From NCBI GenBank assembly GCA_021776145.1, contig JAJFGM010000356.1:1-7737 (forward strand): a stretch of 7,737 nt of DNA, read 5' to 3'. The position numbers and the translations under genes were made by a program. The DNA comes from Kiloniellaceae bacterium (GTDB lineage: Bacteria > Pseudomonadota > Alphaproteobacteria > Kiloniellales > Kiloniellaceae). Positions 5,457-7,737 of this stretch are shown one piece after another; the first letter of the stretch is position 1; each line of letters begins with the position of its first letter. The notes beneath the pieces are model-generated. The model worked only from the letters and a program-made list of their open reading frames with translations. It was not told the DNA's origin and made no database searches.

Positions 5457-6482
5457 ATGCGCCTGGGTCCATGTCCGAAGATCGTTCCGCTGTCGACCGC
5501 CGAACGGCCGGTGGTCGGCAGCCGCGGACGCGGGGCCGTCTGGCTGCTGGCGGCTATCGCATCGGGACTGTTTCATGCCGGCTTGTTTGCGGTTTTGCTG
5601 TCGGATGGTTTCTGGCACGCCGACCTGCCGCCGCCGGAGCCGACGATTGTAGTCGAGTTGATCGTTGAGGAGGCCGTTGAGCCGGAATTGCCCGAGCCCG
5701 AAGTGCCGGAGTCCGAAGGGGCCGAGCTCGAAGTGGCCGAAGTCGAGCCGCTGGAACCGGAACCGGTCGAACCGGAACCGGCCGAGCCCGAGATTGCCGA
5801 AGTCGAGCCGCCAGAGCCGGAACCGGTCGAGGCCGAACCGTTCGAGCCGGAGATTTCCGAAGCCGAGGCGCTCGCGCCGGAACCACCGCTCCTCGACGCG
5901 CCACCGCCTCTGCCTCTGCCGCCGCGCAAACCGGTTTTGGCCGAACCCGAGGTCCCGCCGGAAGTCGTGGAGCCGACCGAACTCGCCGAAGCGCCGCCCG
6001 AACTCCCGGTCGAAGCGGCAGTCGATCCACCGGTCGAACCGGCGCCTGAAGCGCCTGTCGAGACCATTGCCGAATCCGACTACCTGAACCGGGACGACAT
6101 CGAGGAGGTCTCGGCCGAAGGCCTGCTGGCCAACATCGCCGCGTTGCAAGACGAGGACGCTCAGGCGCGCCGTAACCCGGAGCTTTGGGAGGTGATCCGC
6201 GCCGTGCGCGCGCAGATCGCGCGCTGTTGGGCGGTCGAGCCCGACCTGGCCGTGAGTTCCAAGTTCAGCGTCGACATCGATGTCGCTTTCGGCCAGGACG
6301 GCAGCGTCACGCGCACGCGCATCCAAGAGGTCGCGCGCATGGTCAACGACGACGACTACAAGCACTTCGTTCTGGACACCCGCCAGTCCTTGATGGCGTG
6401 CAGTCCCTTCGATCTGCCGGCCGACAAGTTCGAGATCTGGCGCCAGTTCACCATGCGGTTTCTGCCGAAAGGCCCGGTCTGA
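5457..6482 (+). CDS. TolA/TonB-like envelope energy-transduction protein with acidic Glu/Pro linker
   Basis: The 341-residue product has the three-part plan of TolA and TonB: a short cytoplasmic tail, one membrane helix (about 27-49), a long periplasmic linker (58-206) and a compact C-terminal domain (241-338). In the helix S36, H40 and L47 match the spacing of the SHLS motif by which TolA and TonB contact TolQ/ExbB; the last serine position is G51. The linker is Glu/Pro/Val repeats, and R157-K158 are its only basic residues. The C-terminal domain (RAVRAQIARCWAV, VDIDVAFGQDGSV, CSPFDLPADKFEIWRQF) matches the alphaproteobacterial TolA ending, with C257 and C315 as the likely disulfide pair. 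The ATG lies one base after the preceding stop, so it is probably co-translated with the cysteine-repeat protein. No tolQ/exbB, tolR/exbD, tolB or pal is in view, so this is likely a paralogue rather than the main tolA. I withhold a gene symbol. Confidence 0.78.
   Translation: MRLGPCPKIVPLSTAERPVVGSRGRGAVWLLAAIASGLFHAGLFAVLLSDGFWHADLPPPEPTIVVELIVEEAVEPELPEPEVPESEGAELEVAEVEPLEPEPVEPEPAEPEIAEVEPPEPEPVEAEPFEPEISEAEALAPEPPLLDAPPPLPLPPRKPVLAEPEVPPEVVEPTELAEAPPELPVEAAVDPPVEPAPEAPVETIAESDYLNRDDIEEVSAEGLLANIAALQDEDAQARRNPELWEVIRAVRAQIARCWAVEPDLAVSSKFSVDIDVAFGQDGSVTRTRIQEVARMVNDDDYKHFVLDTRQSLMACSPFDLPADKFEIWRQFTMRFLPKGPV
5736..5855 (+). repeat. 60-bp tandem repeat coding for a 20-residue Glu/Pro unit
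   Basis: Residues 94-113 and 114-133 of the TolA/TonB-like protein are two adjacent copies of AEVEPxEPEPVExEPxEPEI, encoded by 5736-5795 and 5796-5855. A third, decayed copy begins at 5856 (SEAEALAPEP). Within the units GAACCG-type hexamers repeat again. Such repeats can lengthen or shorten the periplasmic linker without breaking the frame. Confidence 0.85.
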
Positions 6483-6512
6483 GTTGCCGCCAGCTCGCGG
6501 TATGGGGTCGAC

Positions 6513-6541
6513 TCGACGCCGTCCCGGCCCTAAATCACTAT
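6513..6541 (+). promoter_or_regulatory. Possible promoter for the HCCA isomerase gene
   Basis: TCGACG (6513-6518) and CACTAT (6536-6541) are separated by 17 bases and each share about four bases with the sigma-70 consensus. They sit in the 121-base gap after the TolA/TonB-like gene, roughly 60 bases before the start at 6604. CCATTTA occurs twice downstream (6565-6571, 6582-6588), and the palindrome TGGGCCCA lies between. I see no terminator with a T-run in this gap. Confidence 0.28.
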
Positions 6542-6603
6542 AGAGAACCCGCCGAACCGCCCCGCCATTTAGAGGTTGGGCCCATTTAACCCGAGGAACG
6601 ATT

Positions 6604-7212
6604 TTGCCGATGACAAAGCACGTTGACGTCTACTTCACACCCAACTCGCCCTGGACCTTTCTTGCCTGGGAGCGGCTGCACGAGATGGCCGAGCGGCAGG
6701 GTGCCGAGCTGGCCTATCATCCCATCGACTTCGGCGTCGTCTTTCCCGCCACCGGCGGTTTGCCGCTGCCCAAGCGTTCGCCGGAACGACAGGCCTATCG
6801 CATGATGGAGCTAAAGCGCTGGAAAGCCTTTCTCGGATTTGCGGCTTTCAAAATCGAACCGAGATTTTTTCCGGTCGATGCCGACCCCGCCTTGCGCCTT
6901 CTGATCGCCGCGCGTGCAGCGGGCGCCGATGTCGGGGCGCTCAGCGGCGCCATCATGGCCGCCGTCTGGTGCGAGGACCGCGATATCAGCGATCCCGCCA
7001 CCCTCGAGGCCATCGCGACCAACCTAGGCCTCGACGCCGCCGGCCTCGACGCGGCGGCGAACAGTGCTGCTATCGGTGCCCGACTGCGGGCCGAATCCGA
7101 GGCCGCTGTCGCGCGCGGCGTCTTCGGCGCTCCGACCTTCGTCTTTCGCGACGAGATCTTCTGGGGCCAGGATCGACTCGACTTCCTCGACCGGGCGCTG
7201 GCCGCTGACTGA
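6604..7212 (+). CDS. 2-hydroxychromene-2-carboxylate isomerase / DsbA-like thioredoxin-fold protein
   Basis: The family is glutathione-dependent, with a thioredoxin fold and an inserted helical domain. Characterised members isomerise 2-hydroxychromene-2-carboxylate in naphthalene breakdown, but many alphaproteobacterial copies have no known aromatic substrate. In the 202-residue product the DsbA CxxC is replaced by NSPWTFLAWERL, with S15 at the catalytic/glutathione position. Further landmarks are YHPIDFG (38-44), the helical insert around 58-105, AVWCEDRDISD (120-130), the cis-proline loop GVFGAPTF (172-179) and IFWGQDRL (185-192). The length is normal and there is no signal peptide, so it is cytoplasmic. 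GAGGA at 6593-6597 sits six bases before TTG 6604 and twelve before ATG 6610, so TTG is slightly favoured. No aromatic-degradation gene is nearby, so the physiological role is open. Confidence 0.87.
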   Translation: MPMTKHVDVYFTPNSPWTFLAWERLHEMAERQGAELAYHPIDFGVVFPATGGLPLPKRSPERQAYRMMELKRWKAFLGFAAFKIEPRFFPVDADPALRLLIAARAAGADVGALSGAIMAAVWCEDRDISDPATLEAIATNLGLDAAGLDAAANSAAIGARLRAESEAAVARGVFGAPTFVFRDEIFWGQDRLDFLDRALAAD

Positions 7213-7219
7213 CCGGGCC

Positions 7220-7273
7220 TGATACAGACCAAGCCGACCCTCGGGCCGTGTTGCGGCCGGTAGGCCTGTATCA
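7220..7273 (+). terminator. Nested inverted repeat just after the HCCA isomerase gene, possible terminator
   Basis: TGATACAG (7220-7227) pairs with CTGTATCA (7266-7273), and inside them GGCCG (7244-7248) pairs with CGGCC (7254-7258) around a TGTTG loop. The structure starts eight bases after the stop codon. There is no T-run after it, so if it ends transcription it is not a textbook intrinsic terminator; it may instead protect the 3' end of the mRNA. Confidence 0.4.
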
Positions 7274-7275
7274 AG

Positions 7276-7298
7276 GTCGCTGACGCGACGGCTGTTTT
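7276..7298 (+). terminator. Weak hairpin followed by four T's
   Basis: GTCGC (7276-7280) and GCGAC (7285-7289) form a five-base-pair stem with a TGAC loop, followed by GGCTG and TTTT (7295-7298). The stem is short and the T-run is offset by five bases, so this is a marginal intrinsic terminator for the isomerase transcript. Confidence 0.25.
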
Positions 7299-7315
7299 GC
7301 ATGGCTAGCCTGCAA
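7297..7315. repeat. Near-perfect palindrome TTGCA-T-GGCTAGCC-TGCAA
   Basis: GGCTAGCC (7303-7310) is a perfect palindrome flanked by TTGCA and TGCAA, with a single extra T at 7302 breaking symmetry. Two more TTTGCA copies follow (near 7334 and 7344). It lies about 50 bases upstream of the proposed argD promoter, and could be an upstream regulator site or a hairpin. Confidence 0.3.
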
Positions 7316-7359
7316 TGAGCGCAGCCATCCCATTTGCATACTCTTTGCACCCCATTATG

Positions 7360-7388
7360 TTGACAGCCCTGGGGAATGGCTGTCTAGT
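7360..7388 (+). promoter_or_regulatory. Likely argD promoter overlapped by an inverted repeat operator
   Basis: TTGACA (7360-7365) is a perfect -35 element. Seventeen bases later TCTAGT (7383-7388) gives a fair -10 match. The perfect inverted repeat GACAGCC (7362-7368) / GGCTGTC (7378-7384) with a nine-base centre covers the end of the -35, the spacer and the start of the -10, which is where a repressor site is expected. It does not resemble the E. coli ARG box. A strong ribosome binding site and the argD GTG follow 53 bases after the -10. Confidence 0.5.
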
Positions 7389-7441
7389 CACGCCCTTTCG
7401 CCGCCGAAATCGGTGGTTTTCGCAACTCAAAGGAGCTGATC

Positions 7442-7737
7442 GTGAGCGACGCCTTGATGCCGACATACGCACGCGCCGAACTGGAGTTCGAGCGCGGAGA
7501 GGGACCCTACCTCTTTGCCGGCGACGGGCGACGATTTCTCGACTTCGCGGCCGGCATCGCGGTCAATTCCCTGGGTCATTCGCATCCGCATCTGGTCGCG
7601 GCGCTGACCGCCCAGGCCGGCAAGCTGTGGCACGTCTCGAACCTCTATCAGATTCCGCAATCGGCGCGTCTGGCCGAACGTCTGGTGGCCGCGAGCTTCG
7701 CCGACCGCGTGTTCTTCTGCAATTCCGGCGCCGAGGC
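7442..7737 (+). CDS. argD: ArgD, acetylornithine aminotransferase, N-terminal part (cut by window end)
   Basis: ArgD is a cytoplasmic pyridoxal-phosphate class III aminotransferase that converts N-acetylglutamate semialdehyde to N-acetylornithine in arginine synthesis; many bacterial copies also act as succinyldiaminopimelate aminotransferase in lysine synthesis. Ninety-eight codons are visible, about a quarter of the usual length of roughly 390. Landmarks are LMPTYAR (5-11), FERGEGPYLFAGDGRRFLDFAAGIAVN (16-42), LGHSHPHLV (44-52), KLWHVSNLYQIP (61-72) and FFCNSGAEA at the edge, which leads into the cofactor phosphate-binding region. The GTG start is fixed by AGGAG at 7431-7435, six bases upstream. 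A separate promoter upstream suggests that it begins a new transcription unit. The catalytic lysine lies outside the window. ArgD is the best fit; related ornithine/GABA aminotransferases are less likely given the start. Confidence 0.9.
   Translation, partial: MSDALMPTYARAELEFERGEGPYLFAGDGRRFLDFAAGIAVNSLGHSHPHLVAALTAQAGKLWHVSNLYQIPQSARLAERLVAASFADRVFFCNSGAE

Noticed and set aside
5343..6365. A 340-codon antisense frame rich in Arg/Phe/Gly, and a Gly/Ser-rich antisense frame at 5573-6067
   Set aside because: Both are complements of the Glu/Pro repeat codons of the TolA/TonB-like gene, whose membrane helix and C-terminal domain are clearly coding.
5457..6482. Naming the transducer tolA or tonB outright
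   Set aside because: The linker is TonB-like and the C-terminal domain TolA-like, and none of the usual tol-pal or exb neighbours are present; a symbol would overstate the evidence.
6507..6517. Short palindrome GTCGACTCGAC after the TolA/TonB-like gene
   Set aside because: Five-base arms in GC-rich DNA are common, and there is no T-run or clear regulatory position.

Overview
The window is GC-rich, uses GTG and TTG starts as well as ATG, and reads as chromosomal DNA of an alphaproteobacterium, probably Rhodospirillales-like. The main grounds are the RecX sequence style (PRYLxNAALHYxxRYA-like core) and the C-terminal domain of the TolA/TonB-like protein (C-S-P-x-x-L-P-x-x-K-x-x-x-W ending). 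This placement comes from recall of family patterns, not from a search. I see no IS element, tRNA, rRNA or CRISPR array.

Layout. On the minus strand at the left edge are recX (255-896), a possible 46-residue small ORF just behind it (110-250), an AT-rich stretch with alternating AATCTT/AAGATT dyads, and the first 13 codons of another minus-strand gene (1-40, good ribosome binding site). After a 104-base divergent gap, everything runs on the plus strand. First come two tandem, homologous ABC-2 type permeases (1001-1825, 1847-2662), then a TraB/GumN-family envelope protein (2700-3674), all closely spaced and possibly one operon. Then comes a gene pair separated by one base. Its first member is a 557-residue exported protein built of two N-terminal beta-rich repeats and three C-terminal CxxNxxxxxPC repeats (3782-5455). 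Its second is a TolA/TonB-like energy-transduction protein with an acidic Glu/Pro-rich linker (5457-6482). Last are a 2-hydroxychromene-2-carboxylate isomerase/DsbA-like protein (6604-7212) and the 5' end of argD (7442 to the window end), which has its own likely promoter overlapped by a perfect 7-bp inverted repeat.

How it fits together. recX and argD are housekeeping genes. The middle is dominated by envelope proteins: the membrane halves of an exporter, a TraB/GumN protein, a cysteine-repeat periplasmic protein and a TonB/TolA-type transducer. The most novel item is the 3782-6482 pair. The transducer keeps S, H and L of the SHLS transmembrane motif used by TolA and TonB to contact TolQ/ExbB. 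Its linker is TonB-like but almost purely acidic, its C-terminal domain is TolA-like, and it is probably translationally coupled to a repeat protein I cannot assign to any known family. A dedicated envelope complex is a reasonable hypothesis but is inference. No ATPase for the permeases and no TolQ/ExbB or TolR/ExbD gene lies in the window.
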